36,309 nt of DNA from Natronospirillum sp. (lineage in GTDB: Bacteria; Pseudomonadota; Gammaproteobacteria; Pseudomonadales; Natronospirillaceae): NCBI RefSeq assembly GCF_022565775.1, contig NZ_JAIUMC010000021.1, forward strand, positions 1-36,309, in the 5' to 3' direction. Positions 8,975 through 16,170 of this stretch are shown one piece after another. The position numbers and the translations under genes are program-made. How positions within the stretch are numbered: position 1 is the stretch's first letter; every line of letters begins with the position of its first letter. The notes below the pieces were generated by a model. The model saw nothing but the letters and a program-made list of their open reading frames with translations. It had not been told where the DNA came from and searched no databases.

Positions 8975-9736
8975 TCACCCATGCCTCTTGGGTGTAATCG
9001 CAGCAAACAACTGATCCACGGTCACGGCGAGCAACCCGATCAACACGGCGCCCTGAACGGTATACGCCAGATTGCCATTGATCAGCCCGGCAATCACCGG
9101 GTCGCCGAGGGTGCGGGCACCGATCGTGGAGCCGATAGCTGCGGTGGCAATATTGATCGTCACCGAGGTTCGAATTCCCGCCAACATGACTGGCAGTGCC
9201 AGCGGCAGCTCCACCCGGACGAGCACCTGTAGCGGCGACATGCCCATGCCGCGTGCGGACTCTCGCACCGCCGGATCAATATCATTCAACCCGACCAGTG
9301 TGTTGCGCATGATCGGCAGCAGACCATAGAGCACCAGACTCAGTATCACCGGCTTGGCGCCGAACCCCAGCAGCGGCACACTCAGCGCCAGCACAGCGAC
9401 CGGCGGGAAGGTCTGGCCGATCGAAGCCACCTGACTGACCAGCGGCAGAAAGTCCCGCCCCCAACCGCGGGTCACAATGATCCCGGTGCCGACCCCGATC
9501 ACAATAGCCATCGCCGCCGACACGGCCACCAGTTGCATATGATTGAGCAGCAGAAAGGCAAACGCATCCCGCTGGTAGATGACCTGACGCTGACCAGGCT
9601 CCAGCCAGCGAAAGAAACCCTCCAGGTGCGGCATACCCCAAACCGCCAGGCCCAGACACAACACCCACCCCAGCGTGATCAGCCAGACAGGGTTCAACTG
9701 CCAGGCTGCAGCCAAAGGGTATGGACGCTGATTCAT
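8975..9736 (-). CDS. yehW: Osmolyte ABC transporter permease, YehW-like
   Basis: This is a 253-residue inner-membrane permease of the OpuC/ProW class for quaternary amines. The conserved cytoplasmic loop is visible as RESARGMGMSPLQVLVRVELPLALPVMLAGIR in pieces: the ARGMGMSP and VELPLALP motifs couple to the ATPase. The ATG at 9734-9736 (MNQRPYPL) is chosen because it overlaps the TGA of the ATPase gene, although the frame is open eight codons further. It is the last gene of an operon with the E. coli gene order osmF-yehY-yehX-yehW. Confidence 0.9.
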   Translation of the reverse strand: MNQRPYPLAAAWQLNPVWLITLGWVLCLGLAVWGMPHLEGFFRWLEPGQRQVIYQRDAFAFLLLNHMQLVAVSAAMAIVIGVGTGIIVTRGWGRDFLPLVSQVASIGQTFPPVAVLALSVPLLGFGAKPVILSLVLYGLLPIMRNTLVGLNDIDPAVRESARGMGMSPLQVLVRVELPLALPVMLAGIRTSVTINIATAAIGSTIGARTLGDPVIAGLINGNLAYTVQGAVLIGLLAVTVDQLFAAITPKRHG

Positions 9737-10692
9737 GCCTTCGACTCCGACAGCCGACACAGCTGATCCAGTGTCACCTCGCCCACCAATTGGCCTTGCT
9801 CATTGCGCACCGGCAGACAGTTTTGACCCGACCAGAGCATCGCGGAAAGAGCTGTGCGGGCACTGTCGCTGAGGTTGAGCACGGTCTGGCCCCGCGCTGC
9901 GGTGCCAATCCACTTGTCATCTGGTTGCACCACCTCGGCCAATGTTTTCAGACCCGCCAACTTGAGCCCTCGATCCTGGCTGCCCAGCAGGGACTCGACA
10001 TAACCATTGGCCGGTTGGCGCAGCAGGGTTTCCGGGCTGGCCAGTTGCACCAGTCGCCCTTCGTGCATCACGCCAACATGAGTGGCCAGTTTCAGAGCCT
10101 CATCCATGTCGTGCGTGACGAACACCACTGTCTTGCGCAGCCGGGACTGAATGCGCAGCATCTCGTTCTGCAGGTGTTCGCGTGTGATGGGGTCCAGGGC
10201 GCCAAAGGGCTCGTCCATCAGCAGGATGTCCGGATCGGCAGCCAGCGCCCGGGCCACCCCGACACGCTGCGCCTGGCCACCCGACAACTGACTGGGGTAC
10301 TTGTGCCAGAAGGTGCCTTCGTCCAGCCCCAACAGGGCCATCAGTTCGCGGGTCCGTTCCTGGACCTTCGCTTTGGGCCAGCCCAGCAGATTGGGGACCA
10401 GCCCGATATTGGCCGCTACCGTCCAGTGCGGAAACAGGCCGGTGCTCTGGATGGCATAGCCGATACGACGCCGCAGGGTCTGCTCATTGAACTGACTGAT
10501 TTGCTGCCCGTCGATATGAATCTGCCCGCCATCATGTGGCAGGAGCTTGTTGATCATGCGCAGTGTGGTCGATTTGCCGCAGCCGGAGGTCCCGACCAGA
10601 GCACAAAAAGCACCGGTGGGCACGGTCAGATGCAGATCGCGCACCGCCGCACGACCGCCAAACAGTTTGGTGACACCGATCAGCTCGATCAT
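9733..10692 (-). CDS. yehX: Osmolyte ABC transporter ATP-binding protein, YehX-like
   Basis: This 319-residue ATPase energises the importer. Visible motifs in order are Walker A GTSGCGKST (about residue 34), the signature LSGGQAQRVG, Walker B ILLMDEPFGALD and the switch histidine in VFVTHDMDEAL. The last 90 residues form a regulatory extension resembling a CBS domain, as in other glycine betaine/carnitine/choline ATPases. Start and stop both overlap their neighbours by 4 bp, so it is translationally coupled to both permeases. Confidence 0.93.
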   Translation of the reverse strand: MIELIGVTKLFGGRAAVRDLHLTVPTGAFCALVGTSGCGKSTTLRMINKLLPHDGGQIHIDGQQISQFNEQTLRRRIGYAIQSTGLFPHWTVAANIGLVPNLLGWPKAKVQERTRELMALLGLDEGTFWHKYPSQLSGGQAQRVGVARALAADPDILLMDEPFGALDPITREHLQNEMLRIQSRLRKTVVFVTHDMDEALKLATHVGVMHEGRLVQLASPETLLRQPANGYVESLLGSQDRGLKLAGLKTLAEVVQPDDKWIGTAARGQTVLNLSDSARTALSAMLWSGQNCLPVRNEQGQLVGEVTLDQLCRLSESKA

Positions 10693-11867
10693 GACGTGGC
10701 AACCTCCTTGCGATAGCCGGCAGTCAGTGCCGCCAGCGCGGTAAATATCATGTCGGCCAACAGGGCCAGCAGTATGGTGGGAATGGCACCGAGCAGGATG
10801 AGTTCATTGGCGGCCTGCCCCAGGCCCTGAAAGATGAAGGTGCCAAAGCCGCCGGCGCCGATCAGCGCCGCCACGGCGGTAAGACCGATGGCCTGTATCG
10901 TGGTGATGCGCACGCCCTCCAGAACCACCGGTACGGCCAGCGGCAAGCGCACACGCACAAAGGCCTGCAATGGGCTCATGCCCATGCCGCGCGCCGCTTC
11001 CATGACGCCGGCCGGCACCCCGTCGAGCGCCACCCAGGTGTTGCGCACCATGGGCAACAAACTGTAGCCGATCAGCGCCAGCACGGCCGGTGCCCAGCCG
11101 ATACCGCGGATACCGAACTGCTGCAGCCACGGGAACTGGGCAGACAGCGCACTCAACGGCGCGATCAGCAGCCCGAACAGAGCCAGACTGGGGATGGTCT
11201 GGAAAAAGCTCAGCACGCCCAGCACCGGCTTCTGCCAGCTGGGGCGCCGCAGGATCTGCACCGCCAGCCCGAAGCCCATCACCAGGCTGACGCCAACGGC
11301 GCCGCCAACCAGCATCAGATGGCCGCGCAAGGCAGTACCAAACTGACGGCTGCGGCTCTGGTACTCACGCAGCAGAGCCAGTTCATCAAGACGACCGGTA
11401 GAGATGAACCAGAACAGACTGCCCAGTACCACCGCCATCACCAGCAACCGCCAGTGCGTGCCGGCGCGTAGCCGCTGCAAGACTTCGATAATCATCAGAC
11501 AAAGCAGAAATACCAGAGCCCAGAAACCGGCACCAAGGCCAATCCGTGCGATCGGCTGATCGGCCGGCACATGACGCTGTGCAGCCCAGTGCAGGGCCAG
11601 CGGCAACAGGGCAAGCAGTAAGGTGGCCAGAGCCAGAGTGAGCCAAAAGCGCGGCGACGTGATACGCCAGGCATTAAGCAGAATGGCCAGCACCCCGCCA
11701 CTGAGCAGCAGCGCCCCGGGCCAGCCTAGAGCAGCGACCAGAGACTGGCCGGTGCCCGGCATGATGCGGTTGGGCTGGACGCTGACAAAATCCAGGCCCC
11801 AGAGCGCTGCCAGCGCAGCGAAAGGCAGCGCCAGCAGAACTCGATTGGTCTGTGCCTTCACAGACAT
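10689..11867 (-). CDS. yehY: Osmolyte ABC transporter permease, YehY-like
   Basis: The 392-residue permease is long for the class, like E. coli YehY (about 385 residues). It has several extra N-terminal membrane segments before the transport domain. The coupling loop is present as EAARGMGMSPLQAFVRV. The ATG at 11865-11867 (MSVKAQTNRV) is chosen, 10 bp after the osmF stop; a TTG ten codons upstream also keeps the frame open. The product pairs with YehW to form the membrane channel. The family is known for low-affinity uptake of compatible solutes such as glycine betaine. Confidence 0.9.
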   Translation of the reverse strand: MSVKAQTNRVLLALPFAALAALWGLDFVSVQPNRIMPGTGQSLVAALGWPGALLLSGGVLAILLNAWRITSPRFWLTLALATLLLALLPLALHWAAQRHVPADQPIARIGLGAGFWALVFLLCLMIIEVLQRLRAGTHWRLLVMAVVLGSLFWFISTGRLDELALLREYQSRSRQFGTALRGHLMLVGGAVGVSLVMGFGLAVQILRRPSWQKPVLGVLSFFQTIPSLALFGLLIAPLSALSAQFPWLQQFGIRGIGWAPAVLALIGYSLLPMVRNTWVALDGVPAGVMEAARGMGMSPLQAFVRVRLPLAVPVVLEGVRITTIQAIGLTAVAALIGAGGFGTFIFQGLGQAANELILLGAIPTILLALLADMIFTALAALTAGYRKEVATS

Positions 11868-11877
11868 CGAATCAGGA

Positions 11878-12795
11878 TTACTGGCTGACCCGATCAATAA
11901 AGTCGCGAGCTACCTGCTGCGGATCAAGACCGTTGACTGCCACATCTCCGTTCATCTGCTGCAGGGTCTCCAGGTCCATGGCGGCAAACAGCGGCGCCAG
12001 AATGTCTTCGATCTCGGGGTACTGCTGCAGCACGGATTCACGAATGATCGGTGCCGGCTCATAAACAGGCTGCACGCCCAGAGTATCTTCGAGCACTCGC
12101 AGTTGCAGTGCCTGCAGGCCGCCGTCCGTGCCATAAGTCATGGCTGCATTGACGCCGTCGGTCTGCTGCGCCGCCGCCCGCATGGTGGCCGCCGTATTAC
12201 CCCCGGCCAGCACCACCAACTGGTTGGAGCTCAGTTCAAATCCATAGGCCTCCTGAAACGCGGGCAAGGCACTCGGAGATTCAACGAACTCTGCGCTGCC
12301 GGCAAAGCGGAAATCACCGCCGGCATTCAGGTAGTCGGCCAGATCTTCAAGCGTCTCCAGGCCGGCAGAGCTGGCCAGATCTTCGCGCACACTGATCGCC
12401 CAGGTGTTGTTGGCCGGTGCCGGGCGCAGCCAGACGATTTTATTGGCGTCGTAATCCAGCTCTTTTACTCGTTCATAGGCGGTGTCGGCATTGTTCCAGT
12501 CCGGGCTGTCGGCTTCATCAAAGAAAAAGGCGCCGTTGCCGGTGTACTCCGGATAGATGTCGATTTCACCAGCGGCAATCGCATCGCGCACGATATTAGT
12601 GGCGCCGAGCTGGATACGGTCTTCAACCTGGATGCCGGCATCCTGCAGCGCGAGGTAGATAATGTTGCCGATCACCGACCCTTCAGTATCAATTTTGGAT
12701 GACACCACCACCGAGTCGGCAGCAGCGTATGACACGGTCATACCCAGCGTCAGAATGGAAGCGGCGGCTGTTTTCAGCATAAGATGGGGGTTCAC
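11878..12795 (-). CDS. osmF: Osmolyte ABC transporter periplasmic substrate-binding protein, OsmF/YehZ-like
   Basis: This 305-residue protein captures the osmolyte in the periplasm. It closely follows E. coli OsmF in its motifs: SSKIDTEGSVIGNIIYLAL, AGEIDIYPEYTGNGAFFF, LRPAPANNTWAISV and AQQTDGVNAAMTYGTDGG. A signal peptide is visible (MLKTAAASILTLGMTVSYAAA). The GTG at 12793-12795 is preferred because a GAGGA sits 6 nt upstream; a longer frame reaches 12861 without a ribosome-binding site. It is the first gene of the four-gene operon. Confidence 0.93.
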   Translation of the reverse strand: MNPHLMLKTAAASILTLGMTVSYAAADSVVVSSKIDTEGSVIGNIIYLALQDAGIQVEDRIQLGATNIVRDAIAAGEIDIYPEYTGNGAFFFDEADSPDWNNADTAYERVKELDYDANKIVWLRPAPANNTWAISVREDLASSAGLETLEDLADYLNAGGDFRFAGSAEFVESPSALPAFQEAYGFELSSNQLVVLAGGNTAATMRAAAQQTDGVNAAMTYGTDGGLQALQLRVLEDTLGVQPVYEPAPIIRESVLQQYPEIEDILAPLFAAMDLETLQQMNGDVAVNGLDPQQVARDFIDRVSQ

Positions 12796-12869
12796 GGCAA
12801 ATCCTCGCAGTGGTGAATTCGGGGGAATAGTTTTTGGGATACGGCCTGACAGGCCAGTCATGATTGTTC

Positions 12870-12895
12870 AGAAAACAGTATAGGTAAGGTCAACA
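12870..12895 (-). promoter_or_regulatory. Candidate sigma-S-like promoter of the osmF operon
   Basis: On the minus strand, a CCTATACTG at about 12876-12884 matches the extended -10 preferred by RpoS (CTATACT). It lies about 80 nt upstream of the osmF GTG. E. coli osmF is RpoS- and osmolarity-dependent, so the match is sensible. It is a motif match only, and no good -35 is spaced correctly. Confidence 0.35.
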
Positions 12896-12905
12896 GAGGA
12901 TGAAA

Positions 12906-13351
12906 GGGGCCTGCGGCCCCTAGCGCGGGCAAGCCCTGCGCCTACAAATGTGGCTCCGTGTAGGCGCTGATTTATCTGCGCTCGGCGGCGCAGCCGCCCA
13001 ATCAAAGGGGCCTGCGGCCCCTAGCGCGGCCAAGGCCAGCGCCTACAAATGTGGCTCCGTGTAGGCGCTGATTTATCTGCGCTCGGCGGCGCAGCCGCCC
13101 AATCAAAGGGGCCTGCGGCCCCTAGCGCGGCCAAGGCCAGCGCCTACAAATGTGGCTCCGTGTAGGCGCTGATTTATCTGCGCTCGGCGGCGCAGCCGCC
13201 CAATCAAAGGGGCCTGCGGCCCCTAGCGCGGCCAAGGCCGGCGCCTACAAATGTGGCTCCGTGTAGGCGCTGATTTATCTGCGCTCGGCGGCGATAGCCG
13301 CCCAATCAAAGGGGCCTGCGGCCCCTAGCGCGGGCAAGCCCTGCGCCTACA
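12906..13351. repeat. 101-bp GC-rich tandem repeat array (4.4 units)
   Basis: Units begin at 12906, 13007, 13108, 13209 and 13311, giving three periods of 101 bp and one of 102 bp; the fifth unit is partial. Each full unit has four potential hairpins: GGGGCCTGCGGCCCC, a CAAG-loop hairpin, CGCCTACA paired with TGTAGGCG across 12 nt, and GGCGGCGCAGCCGCC. Internal copies are almost identical, indicating recent tandem duplication. The first and last units carry GGGCAAGCCC and the inner ones GGCCAAGGCC, a paired change that keeps the stem. The array fills most of the 564-bp gap between osmF and the lipoprotein gene. Confidence 0.95.
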
Positions 13352-13359
13352 GTTTGGCC

Positions 13360-14523
13360 TCAATCGCTGGTCGGTTGAGAAAACTCGCAGTGATCTTCAA
13401 CGCCCAGCAACACGATGCCATAAATGCCCTGACTCTCCGTGTCGACATCATCTTCATCATCAATGCCATCTGACTGAAGCGCTGCGATATCGATAAACAC
13501 GACATCAAAGATTTCTGCACCCTCGTCGTCTTCTGTCACTCGACCGACAAAGAAGCCTTCAGTGTCTTCAAGTATCTCCCCATAACCGCGAGCTACGCCG
13601 ACGCCCTGAGAATAGAGGAACGTCGTGTTCGGGTTGACCTTGCTGTACAGCCGTGGCGCTTCATCGAGACCATTGATTCCCAGACGAACCCACTTGTACT
13701 GATTGTCACTTTCCAGACCGGCTACACCGTCGTCGGTATCATAAAGGTGATACTCATACACGACGCGTTCTATGTCTCCGATATCGGTTTCCAGCACGCC
13801 ATTGGTAGGCCAGTCATCATCGCCCAGACCAGTTATGTCGCAAACCAGACGCTCGGTAGCCTTGCTTGCGTCAGCCTCGAAAAGCTCGAAGCGCCGGGTG
13901 TCTTCACCCTTTTTACAGACAAGACGATCCAGCACACCGCTTACAATGGTGTTGATGTTGCAAGTCCAGCCGGCACCGTTGTCGCCAATGTCCAGGTCGT
14001 AGCAAAGGTAATCTTCATCCCGGCCGGAAGACTTGATGCCACCATTGCCATCGGATTCGCCAAACTGATAACGGATCGGGATCTGATGCTCCAGACAGCC
14101 TGTATCACCGTTATCAAACGGCCGGAAATCGGCGCGATAGCCAAACTCCTTGCCATTGTCCATTTCGGAATCACAGACACGTTTGGTTTCAGTGGTTTCG
14201 GTAAAAGGGGCGCCTGACTTCAGTTCGAAGTCGTAACAGCTGTCATTGCGCGACACCTTCAAGGTGATGCCAAGCGGCAAAGAATCGTTCCAGGAGAGAT
14301 CCCTGTTCAAATCAGGAGAGGGGTGAGCACCACTGCCACTGCCAGTACCGCCGTTGCTGTTGCTGCCACTGGAACTGCTGCTTGACGAGCTTGAATCGCG
14401 AAAGCAGCCCGTAAGCGCCAGCAGGGTTATACACAATAGCGTAAAGAGTAACGCGCCACGAGGGCTGAACAATCGACTTGCCTTGTCGACTTTACACGTT
14501 CCATTTGTATTGAAAATCCACAT
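13360..14523 (-). CDS. Putative lipoprotein with Ser/Gly-rich linker, unknown function
   Basis: The product (387 residues) is not recognised. It has a signal sequence ending in a lipobox (LALTGC, Cys40), then a low-complexity Ser/Gly/Asn linker, then an acidic globular region of about 320 residues rich in Asp, Gly and aromatic residues with many paired cysteines. This suggests a lipid-anchored surface or periplasmic protein with a beta-rich domain. ATG at 14521-14523 is chosen because a GAGG lies 9 nt upstream; an upstream GTG at 14559 is less likely. The stop lies 8 bp before the repeat array. It sits beside two other lipoproteins and the prsKRT genes. Confidence 0.75.
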   Translation of the reverse strand: MWIFNTNGTCKVDKASRLFSPRGALLFTLLCITLLALTGCFRDSSSSSSSSSGSNSNGGTGSGSGAHPSPDLNRDLSWNDSLPLGITLKVSRNDSCYDFELKSGAPFTETTETKRVCDSEMDNGKEFGYRADFRPFDNGDTGCLEHQIPIRYQFGESDGNGGIKSSGRDEDYLCYDLDIGDNGAGWTCNINTIVSGVLDRLVCKKGEDTRRFELFEADASKATERLVCDITGLGDDDWPTNGVLETDIGDIERVVYEYHLYDTDDGVAGLESDNQYKWVRLGINGLDEAPRLYSKVNPNTTFLYSQGVGVARGYGEILEDTEGFFVGRVTEDDEGAEIFDVVFIDIAALQSDGIDDEDDVDTESQGIYGIVLLGVEDHCEFSQPTSD

Positions 14524-14834
14524 CCGTATGTACCTCAGAGGGTTTGATTTGACTTGCACCTAACAGTGTATATCAGCGCCCAACACCCCTGCAAGAGCCC
14601 TAACCATGGGGGTTGTCATGGTTTGTACAGATTGTCCGTAAAGGGCAATTTGCATTCAGAATTGGCGAATTCCGTCTGTCTGCCAGGCCACATAAACTGC
14701 TCAAAATGCGAACTATTTACTTTCGTTTACTCTCGATTTTTGTATGATGCCAAAGTTGGTGTTGCAGCAAGCACAGCCATCAACCTGGGATTTTCCTGAC
14801 AGGAGTCATCCAACCCCTTTGCCAGGACTACTGA

Positions 14835-15230
14835 ATGTCTTTACGTGTGCTTACAAGTATCAAGCCGTCGAATACAGTAAATGCCGCTTTTAAAGTGCTC
14901 ACGATGACCGCCGCTTTGCTGGTCACAGGATGCAATATGGAACTGGGCCGCAGCAGCAGCAGTGGCGGCGGCTCCGTTACACTGACCTGGTCGCAGCCTA
15001 CCGAACGCGTCAATGGCAGTCCGCTGACCGATGATGATATCAGTGGCTACACCATTCGTTACCGCAGCTCGTCCAACGTCAGCTTCAACACAATATTTGT
15101 GGAAAACTGCCGCAGTAACAGTTGCACTTACAAGGTCGAAGACCTGAGCAATCCGTCAGAGTATGATTTTCAGGTCGCCGCCGTGGACTCGGTCGGCCTG
15201 CACAGTGAATTTGTATCCGCTGAAAACTGA
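14835..15230 (+). CDS. Small lipoprotein with fibronectin type III-like domain (paralogue 1)
   Basis: The 131-residue protein has a signal peptide with lipobox LLVTGC (Cys33), a Ser/Gly linker and a single Fn3-like beta-sandwich domain. The pattern is VTLTWSQPTERVNGSPL, then DDISGYTIRYRS, and a final YDFQVAAVDSVGLHSEF strand. An AGGA lies 7 nt before the ATG. It is clearly related to the next gene (shared ERVNGSPL, DDI-GY-IRYRS, and V-GL-SEFV pattern). Two cysteines (CRSNSC) may form a disulfide. Function is unknown; its place before prsK suggests a link to the exosortase system. Confidence 0.8.
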   Translation: MSLRVLTSIKPSNTVNAAFKVLTMTAALLVTGCNMELGRSSSSGGGSVTLTWSQPTERVNGSPLTDDDISGYTIRYRSSSNVSFNTIFVENCRSNSCTYKVEDLSNPSEYDFQVAAVDSVGLHSEFVSAEN

Positions 15231-15617
15231 ACCCTGACAAGCCTGCCCTTCCGGCTTGCTGTCGGTGGCGTGATCTGACAAGACCCCGTCAGTTCGCGCC
15301 GCCAATCCTACCTCAATTCATTTCCCTTCTGCACACTATCTTTACGGTTATAGCGTTTCTTTATTCTGGTTCCCACGCTCACTCCGTCTCCTCAATTCAT
15401 GCTTTTCGAGCCGGCAGTGTCAACAAGCGCGGAACCAGTTCACATATTGACAGTCTTGCAGACGTTTTTTTGACTCTGAGCTCGAAATAACCCTCTGAAT
15501 GCCGTCGAAACCCCACTATTTTACGACCATTTGTAGCAAGAGACCTCCATCACAGAACGCATACACAAAGCCTCTTAGACTGGCAGTCAATTAATCGCCA
15601 ACAAAGAGGACTATTTA
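15231..15617. other. 387-bp gap without a recognised gene
   Basis: The stretch has a weak hairpin just after the first lipoprotein gene (CAAGCC pairing with GGCTTG) without a following T-run. Near 15535-15560 a TGTAGCAAG followed by CCTCCA partly resembles the conserved box upstream of the PEP-CTERM genes, but no correctly spaced -24/-12 promoter follows it. No RNA gene or coding frame is convincing. Confidence 0.5.
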
Positions 15618-16046
15618 ATGACGCATCTCCGGATTCTGGCCCTTCCGCTGCTTCTGGCAGTGCTGACAGGTTGCCAGGTGGAGCTTGACACAGGAAGTCA
15701 GGATCAAAGCCAGGGATCGTCAGACACCTCCACCTCCTCGACAGGCACTGCTGCTGCAGACACTGACACTACGTCGAACGATTCAGGCGTGCTCAGCGTT
15801 TCACTGCAGTGGTCGCCCCCGTATGAACGGGTCAACGGTTCACCCTTGAGTCACGACGATATTGGCGGCTATGAAATCCGCTACCGGTCAACGGACAGCG
15901 ACAGCTACACCGTGGTAATGATTGATGACCCGGTGACCCAGCGGTATTATTTCGATGATCTGTCATCCGATGGAGACTACATTTTCAAGGTTGCTGTCTT
16001 TGACCGTAACGGACTCTACAGCGAATTCGTTACCGCAACGCCCTGA
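15618..16046 (+). CDS. Small lipoprotein with fibronectin type III-like domain (paralogue 2)
   Basis: The 142-residue paralogue of the preceding lipoprotein has a lipobox AVLTGC (Cys19), a longer Ser/Thr/Asp-rich linker (about residues 25-55) and the Fn3-like domain with WSPPYERVNGSPLSHDDIG and YEIRYRSTDS. A strong AGAGGA lies 7 nt before the ATG. The linker sequence differs completely from that of paralogue 1 while the domain is conserved, which is usual for exported modular proteins. It lies 124 bp upstream of prsK in the same direction. Confidence 0.8.
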   Translation: MTHLRILALPLLLAVLTGCQVELDTGSQDQSQGSSDTSTSSTGTAAADTDTTSNDSGVLSVSLQWSPPYERVNGSPLSHDDIGGYEIRYRSTDSDSYTVVMIDDPVTQRYYFDDLSSDGDYIFKVAVFDRNGLYSEFVTATP

Positions 16047-16170
16047 CGCTATTCCGCTCTATTGTTTGCTCCTGTTGTTGCACCCCTCGCCAAGGATGGC
16101 ATTTTTGTCGGATTATTATACACTGCAGTATTGATTTCATTCGCAGTTCGGCAAGCAAGGACAGCCCGCC

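Noticed and set aside
9721-10716. 331-codon plus-strand frame opposite yehX
   Set aside because: The minus strand carries clear Walker A, signature and Walker B motifs in this interval.
12906-13351. Regularly repeated units that could suggest a CRISPR array
   Set aside because: The whole 101-bp unit is repeated with no unique spacers, and no cas gene is nearby. It is a tandem hairpin repeat.
15235-15275. Hairpin after the first Fn3-like lipoprotein as a terminator
   Set aside because: The stem is short and no T-run follows.
15535-15570. Partial match to the 24-nt PEP-CTERM upstream box before the second Fn3-like lipoprotein
   Set aside because: Only TGTAGCAAG and CCTCCA match, with an insertion, and no GG-N10-GC promoter follows at the right distance.
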